Source of the DNA: Flavitalea plasmicola
GTDB taxonomy: Bacteria; Bacteroidota; Bacteroidia; Chitinophagales; Chitinophagaceae
DNA: 64,000 nucleotides
NCBI RefSeq assembly: GCF_030546645.1
Contig: NZ_JAUOTO010000006.1
Coordinates: 434,001-498,000, forward strand
Direction: 5' to 3'
The notes under the pieces are model-generated. The model was not told the DNA's origin and ran no database searches. It saw only the letters and a program-made list of their open reading frames with translations. Both the position numbers and the translations under genes were made by a program. This document shows, in pieces, positions 26,774-36,058 of this stretch; position 1 is the stretch's first letter, and each line of letters begins with the position of its first letter.

Positions 26774-27523
26774 ATGGAAAATTTAGACAGGATCATACCG
26801 GCCAAAGACGCAAAATTTTTGGAAGGCCCTAAGAGCAGAGGATATGAGTTGAAATTTGCCTGGAAGGTCTTCAGGGAATTCATCAAAGGGTTCCGCACGC
26901 TGCATTTCGTCGGACCCTGCGTCACCGTATTTGGCTCGGCCCGGTTCAAGGACGACCACCCGCATTATGAGTCGGCCCGGGAGATGGGACGCCAGATTGC
27001 CGCCCTGGGCCTTACTACCATGACGGGCGGGGGACCAGGCACTATGGAGGCTGCCAACCGGGGCGCTTTCGAGCAGGGGGGACGCTCGGTAGGATGTAAT
27101 ATCAAGCTCCCATTCGAACAAAAACCTAATCCTTACGTGCAAACCAGCATCACCTTCGAACATTTTTTTGTACGCAAAGTGATGCTGGTGAAATACTCCT
27201 ATGCCTTTGTCATCATGCCCGGCGGCTTTGGGACCATGGACGAGTTTTTCGAGACGCTGACACTCATCCAGACCAAAACCCTGGTGCAGTTTCCCATAGT
27301 CCTTTTCGGCGCGGCATATTACCGGGAGCTTTGGGAATATATGGAATACATGGCCGCACAGGGCACCGTTTCCAAAGAGGACCTTTCCCTGGTGCTGCTC
27401 ACCGACAGCATCGCCGAAGCCACGGCCCACATCGACACCTTTATAAAGAAGAATTATCGCTTTACCCCGCGCAAGCGCAAATGGTGGTTGTTTGAAAAAT
27501 ACCAGAAGTATAAGACTGCCTAG
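26774..27523 (+). CDS. LOG family protein (TIGR00730-type)
   Basis: The 249-residue Rossmann-like protein has the two LOG signatures: GGGPGTMEAANRGA and PGGFGTMDEFFE (PGGxGTxxE). Family members hydrolyse nucleoside 5'-monophosphates to base and ribose phosphate (cytokinin-activating in plants), though older annotation calls them lysine decarboxylases. Catalytic Arg and Glu residues of the PGG block are in place. It is convergent with the LVIVD lipoprotein gene, the ends overlapping by 4 bases. Confidence 0.92.
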   Translation: MENLDRIIPAKDAKFLEGPKSRGYELKFAWKVFREFIKGFRTLHFVGPCVTVFGSARFKDDHPHYESAREMGRQIAALGLTTMTGGGPGTMEAANRGAFEQGGRSVGCNIKLPFEQKPNPYVQTSITFEHFFVRKVMLVKYSYAFVIMPGGFGTMDEFFETLTLIQTKTLVQFPIVLFGAAYYRELWEYMEYMAAQGTVSKEDLSLVLLTDSIAEATAHIDTFIKKNYRFTPRKRKWWLFEKYQKYKTA

Positions 27524-28773
27524 CCCTTGCTATGATGCGCCACGGGCAGAATGCTCAACAACGGCATACCCTGCTTACTATAGTCGAATTGATATATTCC
27601 TTCGTCTGCAGTGACGAGCAAATGCTTGTTGGACGCGATCACGTCGTAGGCGTTTGATAGGATGATCGTTTTCAGGTACTGCAGCTGGCCGGGATTGTTT
27701 GCCCTGAACACTTTTACGCCCGGCCCGTCACATACGAACAAAAGATCACCGTCCTTGCTTAGCCCCATTGGCTTGCTCATTGTATAGGCCTTCACCAGCG
27801 CGGGACTTTTCAGGTCCTTCACATCCAGTACGTTCAGCTCATTGGAAGCCCCTCCGCACATGCCGCCGCTATGCAGCGTGACATAAGCATAATCCCCGTC
27901 AGTTATCACTGGGTCACAGGCGCGTCCGTGTGCAAATGTTCCTTCGGCAACGGGATTGTCCGGGCTGCTGACATCATAAATATAAACGCCCGAAGATGAA
28001 CCGAGGAATAGCTTGTCCTGGAAAGGGAAAACGGTCTCCAGGTCAAAACCCGCCATTATCTTCGGTCCCGCGGATGGCTGATCCGCATTATCCAGGTCGA
28101 TGATCTGCAGGCTATGACTCTCGGCCAGGGCATACAGGTGGTCCTTAAGCAGGACTATTTTTGCCATGGAGCCGGCCAATCCCGATGACTTGGAGGAAGC
28201 GAAAGCCATCGGGACAAGGTCCACCCCGGGTAGGGTGCACCAATAACAGGAGCCATTGCGGGGAGGTGTGTCACTATACTTTTTTGTCCAGCCGGTAATG
28301 ACGCTGTCCCTGGGCATCCCGTAGCCATTCACATACGCCCGCATGACAAATAAATGCTCCAGCTGACGGGTGACCTTTACATGGCTCAGGTCCGAAATAT
28401 CGACGGCCAGCAGCGCGTCATACATGTCAGCATAGAGTGTATTGCCTCTTACGACAATGTCCTGGTTGCCGGGGATAGAAAGAAAGGCGACCTGCACGGG
28501 ATGAGACGGGTTCGTATTGTCGAACACATGTATGCCCTTGTCGACGTCGCTGAGAAAGATATAGTTGCCATTGATATAGACCTTGCCGGCAGAATCGATG
28601 CCTTCGGTGGGATTGCCATTGATGCGAGCCAGCGCATCCGCCCTGGACGTATAGATCGGCTCATAAAATGTATAGTGCTTTGCGCCGTTGCTCTTGTCGC
28701 ATCCGGATAGGGGCAGGAGGAAAAGCGCTCCCGCAAGAAGGGGAAGCAGGAGTTCGTGAACCTTCGGTTTCAT
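27520..28773 (-). CDS. LVIVD-repeat beta-propeller lipoprotein
   Basis: From the ATG at 28773 it has 417 residues with a lipoprotein signal (LLLPLLAGALFLLPLSGC). The mature protein is built from repeats of the form (Y/N)-x-h-h-h-D-h-x-x-x-x-P (IHVFDNTNPSHPVQVAFL, LLAVDISDLSHVKV, LQIIDLDNADQP, VYIYDVSSPDNPVAEG, LNVLDVKDLKSPALV, VKVFRANNPGQLQYL), the LVIVD propeller repeat. A CYWC pair lies mid-protein. It is surface or periplasm facing and the function is unknown. The next gene upstream on the same strand is an outer-membrane protein 77 bases away. Confidence 0.85.
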   Translation of the reverse strand: MKPKVHELLLPLLAGALFLLPLSGCDKSNGAKHYTFYEPIYTSRADALARINGNPTEGIDSAGKVYINGNYIFLSDVDKGIHVFDNTNPSHPVQVAFLSIPGNQDIVVRGNTLYADMYDALLAVDISDLSHVKVTRQLEHLFVMRAYVNGYGMPRDSVITGWTKKYSDTPPRNGSCYWCTLPGVDLVPMAFASSKSSGLAGSMAKIVLLKDHLYALAESHSLQIIDLDNADQPSAGPKIMAGFDLETVFPFQDKLFLGSSSGVYIYDVSSPDNPVAEGTFAHGRACDPVITDGDYAYVTLHSGGMCGGASNELNVLDVKDLKSPALVKAYTMSKPMGLSKDGDLLFVCDGPGVKVFRANNPGQLQYLKTIILSNAYDVIASNKHLLVTADEGIYQFDYSKQGMPLLSILPVAHHSKG

Positions 28774-28849
28774 ATCAGGCTTTTCCACGTGACATAGAAA
28801 AAGCGTCCCTTCGTTGCATGGACAGGCATTTTGTCCAGGGCCCCCCCCT

Positions 28850-29674
28850 TTACTTCTTCTCGCCGGTGGGGATCCGGAAGCCCAGGCTGAGGATCATTTC
28901 ATAACAGCCAAATGCCTGACGTGCCTTACCCTCGTATACCTGCAGACCGGAATAGCGGGCATAATCCAGCTTATTGGAATACTCCAGGTAGACATATTTG
29001 AAAAAAGTCGCACGTATACAGCCTTCTAGGCCGATGTTCCATCCGCCGAATTGAAAACCCGCGTCATTATGATGTCCAAAAAAGCTGTTATCCACATGAG
29101 GGATCACAGGTCCGATGCCTCCCTTTGCCAAAACGTCCAGCTTCACTTTCCCGGAGGACAGCGGCACGACATGCCAGCTCTTGACGATATTGAAGAGTAA
29201 AAAGTTGGCTCCATTATTCAGATAGTAATAAAAACCGTTGTCAGCGTTGAAGGCGACAGTTGTATCCACCTGGCGGTGATTCAGCGTACCCTTCAGATGG
29301 GCGTCCTGGTCGGCAAATATGAATTTGGTATGGTCGAAATTGATCTCGAAGCCCCAGCCCTTTTCTTCATTCAGCACGAACCCCACGCGGTAATTGTATT
29401 GCGGAATGGTCAGGGCCTTTTGAAATAAACCTTCGTCCCATCCCCGGTGATCGTGACCTTTGATACTCTTGAAGGTATAGTCATTGCCGAGCGACGGCTG
29501 GGAAACGTGTACGCTGCTACGGGTATACCATTCTGTATTGTATCCCCAGGAGAAATAAACTTCCTTGATGAAATGCTTTTTCTTTTTCCCCTGCGCGCTG
29601 CTGCAGTAAGGGAGAAGGCTAACGAATACGATAGAGGTAATGCTCTGCCAGATACCAATTTTTGACTGTCTCAT
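28850..29674 (-). CDS. Outer-membrane beta-barrel protein
   Basis: The 274-residue protein has a signal peptide (GIWQSITSIVFVSLLPYCSSAQ) and a mature part of alternating amphipathic strands (EVYFSWGYNTEWYTRS, YNYRVGFVLNEEKGWGFEIN, VYLEYSNKLDYARYSG, CYEMILSLGFRIP). This is typical of an 8-12 strand outer-membrane barrel. It begins KKKKHFIKEVYFSWGYN. The specific family is not recognised. It lies between the split metH genes and the LVIVD lipoprotein on the same strand. Confidence 0.7.
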   Translation of the reverse strand: MRQSKIGIWQSITSIVFVSLLPYCSSAQGKKKKHFIKEVYFSWGYNTEWYTRSSVHVSQPSLGNDYTFKSIKGHDHRGWDEGLFQKALTIPQYNYRVGFVLNEEKGWGFEINFDHTKFIFADQDAHLKGTLNHRQVDTTVAFNADNGFYYYLNNGANFLLFNIVKSWHVVPLSSGKVKLDVLAKGGIGPVIPHVDNSFFGHHNDAGFQFGGWNIGLEGCIRATFFKYVYLEYSNKLDYARYSGLQVYEGKARQAFGCYEMILSLGFRIPTGEKK

Positions 29675-29743
29675 AATCAATGCCTGTTCGGATAAGAATC
29701 TTTTTGCACGGCGAAATTAGATAAAAAAGGGATAACTCCATTA

Positions 29744-32461
29744 TCAGGCATCATATTCCAATACTGGTCTCAGCCACCGCTCCACCTCACCCAACGGCAT
29801 TCCTTTCCGGTCGGCGTAGTCCATTACCTGGTCCTTCTCTATTTTACCGACCCCAAAGTACTTGCTTTCCGGATGGGCGAAATACCAGCCGCTGACAGAA
29901 GCGGCGGGATACATGGCCAGTGACTCCGTAAGGATGATCCCTGTGTGCTTCGTAGCATCCAGCAGGGCGAAAAGCTTGCGCTTTTCCGTATGATCCGGAC
30001 AGGCGGGGTAGCCTGGTGCGGGACGGATGCCCATGTATTCTTCCTTTATCAACTGCTCATTGCTCAGGTGCTCTTCCTTCACATAACCCCAGAATTCCTT
30101 GCGTACCCGCTCATGCAGCAGTTCGGTAAAAGCTTCCGCCAGCCGGTCCGCCAGGGCCTGTAAGGTGATCTTGTTGTAGTCATCATGAGCAGCCTCAAAA
30201 CGTTTGATATGCGGTTCGATCCCTTCAATGGTGACGGCAAATCCGCCGATATGGTCCAGCTTGCCAAAAGACTTCGGCGTTATAAAGTCACTTAGGGAGA
30301 TATTGGGTTGCCCCGGCGCCTTTTTGATCTGCTGCCGGAGGAATTCCAACCGTACGGGAGCATCTCCCGCATCGACAGTCACCGTATCCTTTCCGTCTGA
30401 AGTGGCCGGCCAGAAACCAATGACCGCCCGGGCCTTTAGCCATTTCTCCTCCACGATCTGTTTCAGCAGGGCCTGCGCATCATTGTACAATTTTGTCGCT
30501 TCAGATCCCACTTTCTCATCTGTCAATATCTGCGGGAACTTGCCATGCAGCTCCCAGGCAATAAAGAAAGGACCCCAGTCGATGTACGGTACGATCTCAG
30601 CCAGGTCATAACCATCGAAAGCCTTCGTTCCGGTGAACCCCGGTCGTACAGGATTGAACTTTTCCCAGTCTATCTTCACCTTATTTTCCTGCGCCTGTGC
30701 AAATGAGAGGTATTGTTTGGCGGACTTCTTATTGGCGAAATCCTCTTTCAGCTTACGGTATTCCTCTTTGATCGTCTTGAGAAAATCAGGTTTTTGCTCC
30801 TGGCTCAGCAGCGAACCTACGACAGTGACGCTGCGGGACGCGTCCAGCACGTGTACCACGCCCTTTTCAAATTCCGGTGCGATCTTCACCGCGGTATGCA
30901 TACGGGAGGTGGTCGCTCCCCCAATGAGCAGCGGCACTTCAAAATTTTGTCTTTTCATTTCCCTGGCCACATGTACCATCTCGTCCAGTGAAGGGGTGAT
31001 GAGCCCGCTGAGCCCGATGATATCTACCTTTTCCCTTTTAGCCGTCTCCAGGATCTTGTCCGCCGGCACCATTACCCCCAGGTCGATGATATCGTAGCCG
31101 TTACACCCCAGCACAACGCCGACGATGTTCTTGCCAATATCGTGTACATCGCCTTTCACCGTAGCCAACAGTATCCTGGCGGCCCCGGCCGATTCTCCAT
31201 TCGTTGTGCCCGCCGCCTCGTGCGCCAGCCTGCGCTCCTCTTTTTCCTGTTCGATGTAAGGAGTGAGCACGGCAACAGACTTTTTCATCACGCGGGCGCT
31301 TTTTACGACTTGTGGCAGGAACATCTTGCCGCTGCCGAACAGGTCGCCTACCACGTTCATGCCGGCCATCAGCGGCCCCTCAATGACCTCCAGCGGCTTG
31401 GGATATTTCTGCCGGGCCTCTTCCGTATCGGCATCTATATGTTCGGTGATGCCATTGACAAGGGCATGCTTCAATCTTTCTTCCACCGTCCCCTTACGCC
31501 AGGCTTCGTCTTTTACCTCCGCTTTGTCCTTTGCCTTGACGGTTTCGGCAAACGCAAGCAGCTTATCGGTAGCTTCGGGGTTACGGTTGAGGATCACATC
31601 CTCGCACAGGTCACGGAGCTTGGGTTCAATTTCGTCATATACCACCAGCTGACCGGCATTGACGATACCCATATCCATTCCCGCCTTAATGGCATAGTAC
31701 AGGAACACGCTGTGCATGGCTTCCCGGACAGGCTCGTTGCCCCGGAAAGAGAAGGAGATATTACTGACGCCCCCGCTGATACGGGTGAGGGGCATCCGCT
31801 GCTTGATCTCTTTGATGGCCTCGATGAAATCGACGGCATAATTATTATGTTCTTCGATGCCTGTTGCGATGGCGAAGATATTAGGATCGAAAATGATGTC
31901 TTCCGGATCATAACCTACCTTTTCAGTCAATATATCATAGGCCCGTTGGCTGATGTCAACTTTTTTGCGAAGGGTATCCGCCTGCCCGCTCTCGTCGAAG
32001 GCCATCACAATGACTGCAGCGCCATAGCTCTTACAGACGATGGCCTGTTCGATGAACTTCTCTACCCCTTCTTTCATGGAGATGGAGTTGACGATGCATT
32101 TTCCCTGTACGCATTTCAATCCGGCCTCGATGATGGAGAATTTCGAGGAGTCGATCATGATGGGGATCCTGGCGATATCCGGCTCGGCCTGCAAAAGGTT
32201 GAGAAAGGTCTGCATGGCTTTTTCTCCATCCAGAAGGGCGTCGTCCATATTGACGTCGAGGACCTGGGCCCCGTTCTCCACCTGCTGGCGGGCGACACTG
32301 AGCGCCTCCTCATATTTACCTTCCCGGATCAGACGGGCGAACTTCTTGGAGCCCGTGACATTCGTGCGCTCCCCTACATTGAGAAAATTCGTTTCAGGTC
32401 TTACCACTAATGGCTCCAGGCCTGCCAATCGCAAATACGGTTTAATAGTAACTGTTGACAT
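29744..32461 (-). CDS. metH: Methionine synthase, cobalamin-binding and activation part
   Basis: The 905-residue protein corresponds to the C-terminal three-quarters of MetH. It has a pterin-binding domain for methyltetrahydrofolate ([35 protein letters not shown]), a B12 cap, and the B12-binding Rossmann domain with the cobalt-ligating histidine in [13 protein letters not shown]. It ends in the SAM-binding activation domain ([20 protein letters not shown]). The homocysteine domain is a separate gene 68 bases upstream. This split is usual in Bacteroidota, so it is not a frameshift. Together the two proteins transfer methyl to homocysteine. Confidence 0.95.
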   Translation of the reverse strand: MSTVTIKPYLRLAGLEPLVVRPETNFLNVGERTNVTGSKKFARLIREGKYEEALSVARQQVENGAQVLDVNMDDALLDGEKAMQTFLNLLQAEPDIARIPIMIDSSKFSIIEAGLKCVQGKCIVNSISMKEGVEKFIEQAIVCKSYGAAVIVMAFDESGQADTLRKKVDISQRAYDILTEKVGYDPEDIIFDPNIFAIATGIEEHNNYAVDFIEAIKEIKQRMPLTRISGGVSNISFSFRGNEPVREAMHSVFLYYAIKAGMDMGIVNAGQLVVYDEIEPKLRDLCEDVILNRNPEATDKLLAFAETVKAKDKAEVKDEAWRKGTVEERLKHALVNGITEHIDADTEEARQKYPKPLEVIEGPLMAGMNVVGDLFGSGKMFLPQVVKSARVMKKSVAVLTPYIEQEKEERRLAHEAAGTTNGESAGAARILLATVKGDVHDIGKNIVGVVLGCNGYDIIDLGVMVPADKILETAKREKVDIIGLSGLITPSLDEMVHVAREMKRQNFEVPLLIGGATTSRMHTAVKIAPEFEKGVVHVLDASRSVTVVGSLLSQEQKPDFLKTIKEEYRKLKEDFANKKSAKQYLSFAQAQENKVKIDWEKFNPVRPGFTGTKAFDGYDLAEIVPYIDWGPFFIAWELHGKFPQILTDEKVGSEATKLYNDAQALLKQIVEEKWLKARAVIGFWPATSDGKDTVTVDAGDAPVRLEFLRQQIKKAPGQPNISLSDFITPKSFGKLDHIGGFAVTIEGIEPHIKRFEAAHDDYNKITLQALADRLAEAFTELLHERVRKEFWGYVKEEHLSNEQLIKEEYMGIRPAPGYPACPDHTEKRKLFALLDATKHTGIILTESLAMYPAASVSGWYFAHPESKYFGVGKIEKDQVMDYADRKGMPLGEVERWLRPVLEYDA

Positions 32462-32505
32462 CTTATTAGTTGATCAAATCCATTAATCATTTAAAATTTC
32501 CCTGG

Positions 32506-32540
32506 CTCATAGCTCACAGCTTTCAGCTCTCAGCTCAACG
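32506..32540. repeat. Heptamer array at the junction of the two metH genes
   Basis: Five successive 7-base units CTCATAG, CTCACAG, CTTTCAG, CTCTCAG, CTCAACG run across the stop codon of the upstream metH part (32530) into the intergenic gap. They share the CT....AG frame and 7-base period with the array before rpsB. Confidence 0.75.
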
Positions 32541-33549
32541 CTGCTTCCACCACCGGCAGCGGTCTCGGCCGGATAGTGGCTACATGTTCCGCAATATGAC
32601 GGATATGGTCCGGGGTAGTGCCGCAGCAGCCACCCACGATATTGACAAATCCATTTTCCGCCCATTCCTCGATGAAATGCGCCGTTTGTTCCGGCTGCTC
32701 GTCGTACTCTCCCATCGCATTTGGCAAACCGGCGTTGGGATAGGCCGAAGTATAACAGGCCGCAATCTGGCTCAGTTCCTCTATATGACTGCGCATTTCC
32801 ACCGCGCCAAGGGCGCAATTGAGTCCGATGCTGAGCGGCTTGGCATGCATGACGGAGACATAGAAGGCTTCCAGGGTCTGACCACTGAGGGTCCTCCCGC
32901 TGGCATCTGTGATGGTGCCGCTGATGAGGATGGGCAGCTCCTTTTGTTTCAAATCCCGGAAGTATTTCTTGATCGCGAATATGGCAGCCTTTGCATTCAA
33001 TGTATCAAAGATCGTCTCTATCAGCAACAGGTCAACACCCCCTTCCACAAGGCCCTTTACCTGCTCGTAATAAGCGGCAGCCACCTCATCGAAACTGACG
33101 GCTCTGAAGCCCGGATTATTGACATCCGGAGAGAGGGACAATGTCTTGTTCATGGGGCCGATAGCGCCGGCAACAAAGCGGGGCTTGCCAGGATTACGGG
33201 AGGTATAGTCATCCGCCGCTTTCCTGGCGATGCGGGCAGCAGCCACGTTGATCTCGAAAGCCAGCGATTCCATATGATAGTCCGCCATGCTGATCACCTG
33301 GGCATTGAAGGTATTGGTCTCGATAATATCGGCGCCTGCTTCCAGGTATTCCCGGTGAATACCTTCGATGATATCGGGTTGGGTAAGGCATAACAGATCA
33401 TTATTCCCTTTGAGATCGGACGGCCAGTCTGCGAAACGATGCCCGCGATAGTCTTTTTCCTCCAGCTTGTGACGCTGGATCATGGTACCCATGGCCCCGT
33501 CGATGATAAGTATTCGCTCTTTCAGGCAGTCTTGAATTGTCTTCTTCAT
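32530..33549 (-). CDS. Homocysteine S-methyltransferase part of split methionine synthase
   Basis: The 339-residue TIM-barrel protein is equivalent to the N-terminal domain of MetH. It opens [20 protein letters not shown] and has the zinc-binding cysteines in GLNCALGA and in the [11 protein letters not shown] motif. It acts with the downstream MetH protein, activating homocysteine on zinc for methylation by methylcobalamin. It has a promoter at 33832-33860 and an unusually long, structured leader of about 275 bases. Its stop codon is embedded in a heptamer repeat. Confidence 0.95.
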   Translation of the reverse strand: MKKTIQDCLKERILIIDGAMGTMIQRHKLEEKDYRGHRFADWPSDLKGNNDLLCLTQPDIIEGIHREYLEAGADIIETNTFNAQVISMADYHMESLAFEINVAAARIARKAADDYTSRNPGKPRFVAGAIGPMNKTLSLSPDVNNPGFRAVSFDEVAAAYYEQVKGLVEGGVDLLLIETIFDTLNAKAAIFAIKKYFRDLKQKELPILISGTITDASGRTLSGQTLEAFYVSVMHAKPLSIGLNCALGAVEMRSHIEELSQIAACYTSAYPNAGLPNAMGEYDEQPEQTAHFIEEWAENGFVNIVGGCCGTTPDHIRHIAEHVATIRPRPLPVVEAALS

Positions 33550-33831
33550 GATTTTGCTCCTTTCCCGTCTTTCCTTACGGTTTTGATTCCTCTTCCTGCG
33601 GATGCATCCATAAGGGCTGCATCTTCCCGCATGCCGAGTAAGATTGACAAAATGTGCAAACGCTTTTAAAAGAGAAAAATTTTCTGAACGGATAACAACG
33701 AGGGAAATAACCTGGATGGGAATAAAAAATGATTATTTCAAACGTTTATTAGTTCAGTTTTTACTTCTTTGCAGAAGCGCTGGCGTTGACCGGACAGGCT
33801 GAACAATAAACAAATCCGCCTGTTCCGGGGG
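33550..33831 (-). other. Long structured leader of the methionine synthase genes
   Basis: No protein-coding gene is seen in this stretch. If transcribed from the promoter just upstream, the 5' UTR starts in a strong hairpin: CCGGAACAGGC pairs with GCCTGTCCGG with one bulged A (33790-33828). It has a second hairpin near the start codon, in which TGCG and GATGCA pair with TGCATC and CGCA across a GGAA bulge (33597-33631). I could not match it to the SAM or cobalamin riboswitch consensus sequences I know, but a regulatory leader is likely given its length and place. Confidence 0.45.
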
Positions 33832-33860
33832 CAAAGGTACATAAAAATATTGATAACAAG
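33832..33860 (-). promoter_or_regulatory. Promoter of the methionine synthase genes
   Basis: On the minus strand CTTG (33860-33857), 17 bases, then TACCTTTG (33839-33832), a perfect TAnnTTTG. The predicted start falls inside the first hairpin of the leader. Confidence 0.65.
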
Positions 33861-33895
33861 GTCGGCCAGCGGACATAGGGTGCATCTCCGGGGCA

Positions 33896-34516
33896 TTACC
33901 TCCCCGCCATATAGCTTTCTATGGGCAGGCGGTTCGTAATGCTTCTCGCCAGGGTCATTTCGTCCGCATATTCCAGCTCCCCGCCGAAGGCGATACCCCT
34001 GGCAATGGTGGTAAATCGGGCCCCGCTGCCCTGTAAACGCTTTTGGATATAATATATGGTAGTATCTCCCTGTATAGTAGGGTTGAGGGCGAAAATGAGC
34101 TCCTGTGTATGCTCTTTTTGTACCCTGTTCACCAGCGCCTCGATATTCAGCTGATCGGGACCTACCCCATCCAATGGAGAAATGATCCCCCCTAATACAT
34201 GATAAGTGCCGCTATATTGTTGCGTGCTTTCGATAGCGATCACTTCGCGTATGCTCTCCACCACACAGATCAGCTCCTGCTTCCGGAGGGAATTGGCGCA
34301 GATGGAACAGATATCGGCATCGGCTACATTGAAACAGCGCTGGCAAAACTTGATCTCCTGACGCATCCGGATCAGGGTCTCCCCAAATCCCTGTACCATC
34401 GAGGGATCTGTCTTTAGCAAATGAAGCACCAGGCGGAGGGCCGTTTTCTTTCCAATACCCGGCAGCTTGGCAAACTCATTCACTGCGCTTTCCAATAGAT
34501 CAGAGGAAAATTGCAT
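33896..34516 (-). CDS. recR: Recombination protein RecR
   Basis: The 206-residue protein acts in the RecFOR pathway that loads RecA on gaps. It has the N-terminal helix-hairpin-helix (FAKLPGIGKKTALRLVLHLL), the four-cysteine zinc finger (FCQRCFNVADADICSIC) and a Toprim domain (ICVVESIREVIAIE ... YHVLGGIISPLDGVGP). Length and start are normal. It lies downstream of the Ig-like lipoprotein gene on the same strand. Confidence 0.97.
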   Translation of the reverse strand: MQFSSDLLESAVNEFAKLPGIGKKTALRLVLHLLKTDPSMVQGFGETLIRMRQEIKFCQRCFNVADADICSICANSLRKQELICVVESIREVIAIESTQQYSGTYHVLGGIISPLDGVGPDQLNIEALVNRVQKEHTQELIFALNPTIQGDTTIYYIQKRLQGSGARFTTIARGIAFGGELEYADEMTLARSITNRLPIESYMAGR

Positions 34517-34553
34517 ACCATAAAGATACGGCTTCTTCCGCCAGGAAGCCGCT

Positions 34554-36002
34554 TTACAGCGTAATATCTACATCGTTATCCCAGTTGGCTTTGACAGTCA
34601 ATTTCTTCTTGATGGGGACCACCCGTTCAGGCTGCCGGTGCTTGCCGAAGAACTGACCGGCATCCCAGACGCCATTGCCATTAGTGTCGTACAGGACACG
34701 GAGCTCATACTCTCCAGGAGCAAATAGCAGCTGCCGGAATTCCTTCCCATTCCTGAACGTATAAGTAAATTTTATGGCATCCTGGACGACGAACTGCAGA
34801 ACGGGCTTCCTGGAAAGGTCCAGATTGAGGATCCGGACCCGTACTTCGCCATATTCGATGTCTTTTTTCGTGCGGAAGCTAATAGTGTCAGCCTTTAAAA
34901 GCTTCCTTCCTGAAGTGTCCTCGGCAAAGTTCTTCGGAAAGATAAGGTGGTACTTGGTGTCCGTCGGCCAGTTGTATAGCATGGCAAACAATTTTTTGGT
35001 CGAGTCCCGTTTGAACTGGTAATTCCGGGGGTCGATGACCTTAAAGTCATCATTTGTAAATTGGATCATGGAAGAGTCAAATACCTTCAACGGGGTGGCA
35101 AAAGTGATCTTCATTGTATCCAGGATGTCGAACTCTCCACTTGAGATATTCACCTGCAGCTGCAGCCGCTTGTCTTTCTCTTTGTCCTTTTCCTTCTCCT
35201 TGTTGGCGATAGCGCCCTTATTCTGTCCTGAGGTCCCGCTTTTCGATGCTCGTTTCACCGTATCCGGCTCCACAAAGGCATACAGCGTGCTAGGGGGAGT
35301 GCCGGGACCAATGATCACGGGCGTATCGGAAAAGGCAAATAGTGAGGCTGCAGACAAATATCGCCGGGTGCCGCCCTCGTCCTTCATGGCATAAAGGGCA
35401 TATTTACCCGGCTCGAGGTAGCGGAAGGAGAATCGGCCCATACTGTCCAGCCGGGCGACATAACGGGGCTTTTCCTTTACAACGGCCGAATCGTCCAGGT
35501 TCTTATGCAGCATGACGATCAGCGTACTGTCCGTTTTACCCGTATTCGCCACCAGCACATTCCCTGAAAATCGCATGGAGTCGATATACCTGCCGGTGGA
35601 AAAAACATAGGTGAAATTCTTCATGATATTACCTTCATTGACATCCCGGATGGCATTGCCGAAATTCAGGGAGTAGGTGGTATTGGGCTGCAGCGTATCC
35701 TTGATACGTACGGTAAGGGTCCTCAGTTTCGCGTCAACGATTGGTTCGGTCTTCGGGACAGGCGAAACGATCAGCTCCGTCCGCACATCTTTCGGATCGA
35801 TATATTCATTAAAGGTAAAAACGATCTTGTTGGCATTAAAAAGCTTGCTGGAATCCCTCGGTGTGACAAATACAAGCTTCGGAGGCAGTGTATCCCGGGG
35901 GCCGCCCAGTGGTGGTACGATATTGGCGCAACCGGTATTGCCCAGCATGCTGACAACGGTGATTAAAAGAAGAAGAAATGACGGACCGTTCTGGATCTTC
36001 AT
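34554..36002 (-). CDS. Ig-like domain lipoprotein
   Basis: The 482-residue lipoprotein has a signal ending MLGNTGC. A bacterial Ig-like (Big_5/SbsA-type) domain follows (about 38-135, PPKLVFVTPRDSSKLFNANK, IVFTFNEYIDP, FGNAIRDVNEGN). Then come a carboxypeptidase-regulatory-like segment (FSFRYLEPGKYALYAMKDEG), a lysine/glutamate-rich linker near 265-280, and a C-terminal beta domain (APGEYELRVLYDTNGNGVWD). This architecture is widespread and conserved in Bacteroidota, but its function is unknown. It lies 37 bases upstream of recR. Confidence 0.85.
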   Translation of the reverse strand: MKIQNGPSFLLLLITVVSMLGNTGCANIVPPLGGPRDTLPPKLVFVTPRDSSKLFNANKIVFTFNEYIDPKDVRTELIVSPVPKTEPIVDAKLRTLTVRIKDTLQPNTTYSLNFGNAIRDVNEGNIMKNFTYVFSTGRYIDSMRFSGNVLVANTGKTDSTLIVMLHKNLDDSAVVKEKPRYVARLDSMGRFSFRYLEPGKYALYAMKDEGGTRRYLSAASLFAFSDTPVIIGPGTPPSTLYAFVEPDTVKRASKSGTSGQNKGAIANKEKEKDKEKDKRLQLQVNISSGEFDILDTMKITFATPLKVFDSSMIQFTNDDFKVIDPRNYQFKRDSTKKLFAMLYNWPTDTKYHLIFPKNFAEDTSGRKLLKADTISFRTKKDIEYGEVRVRILNLDLSRKPVLQFVVQDAIKFTYTFRNGKEFRQLLFAPGEYELRVLYDTNGNGVWDAGQFFGKHRQPERVVPIKKKLTVKANWDNDVDITL

Positions 36003-36058
36003 GCTGTAAAAATACGGGGATTGATGAAAGTTCCTTCCTAATATTAGCTTAAAACTAC

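Noticed and set aside
29744-33549. Frameshift in metH
   Set aside because: The two frames are separate genes with 68 bases between them, each ends cleanly at a domain boundary, and the split is the normal Bacteroidota arrangement.
33640-33770. LacI-like palindrome (AAACGTTT) in the metH leader
   Set aside because: Only 8 bp, lies well inside the presumed transcript, and no LacI-type gene is nearby.
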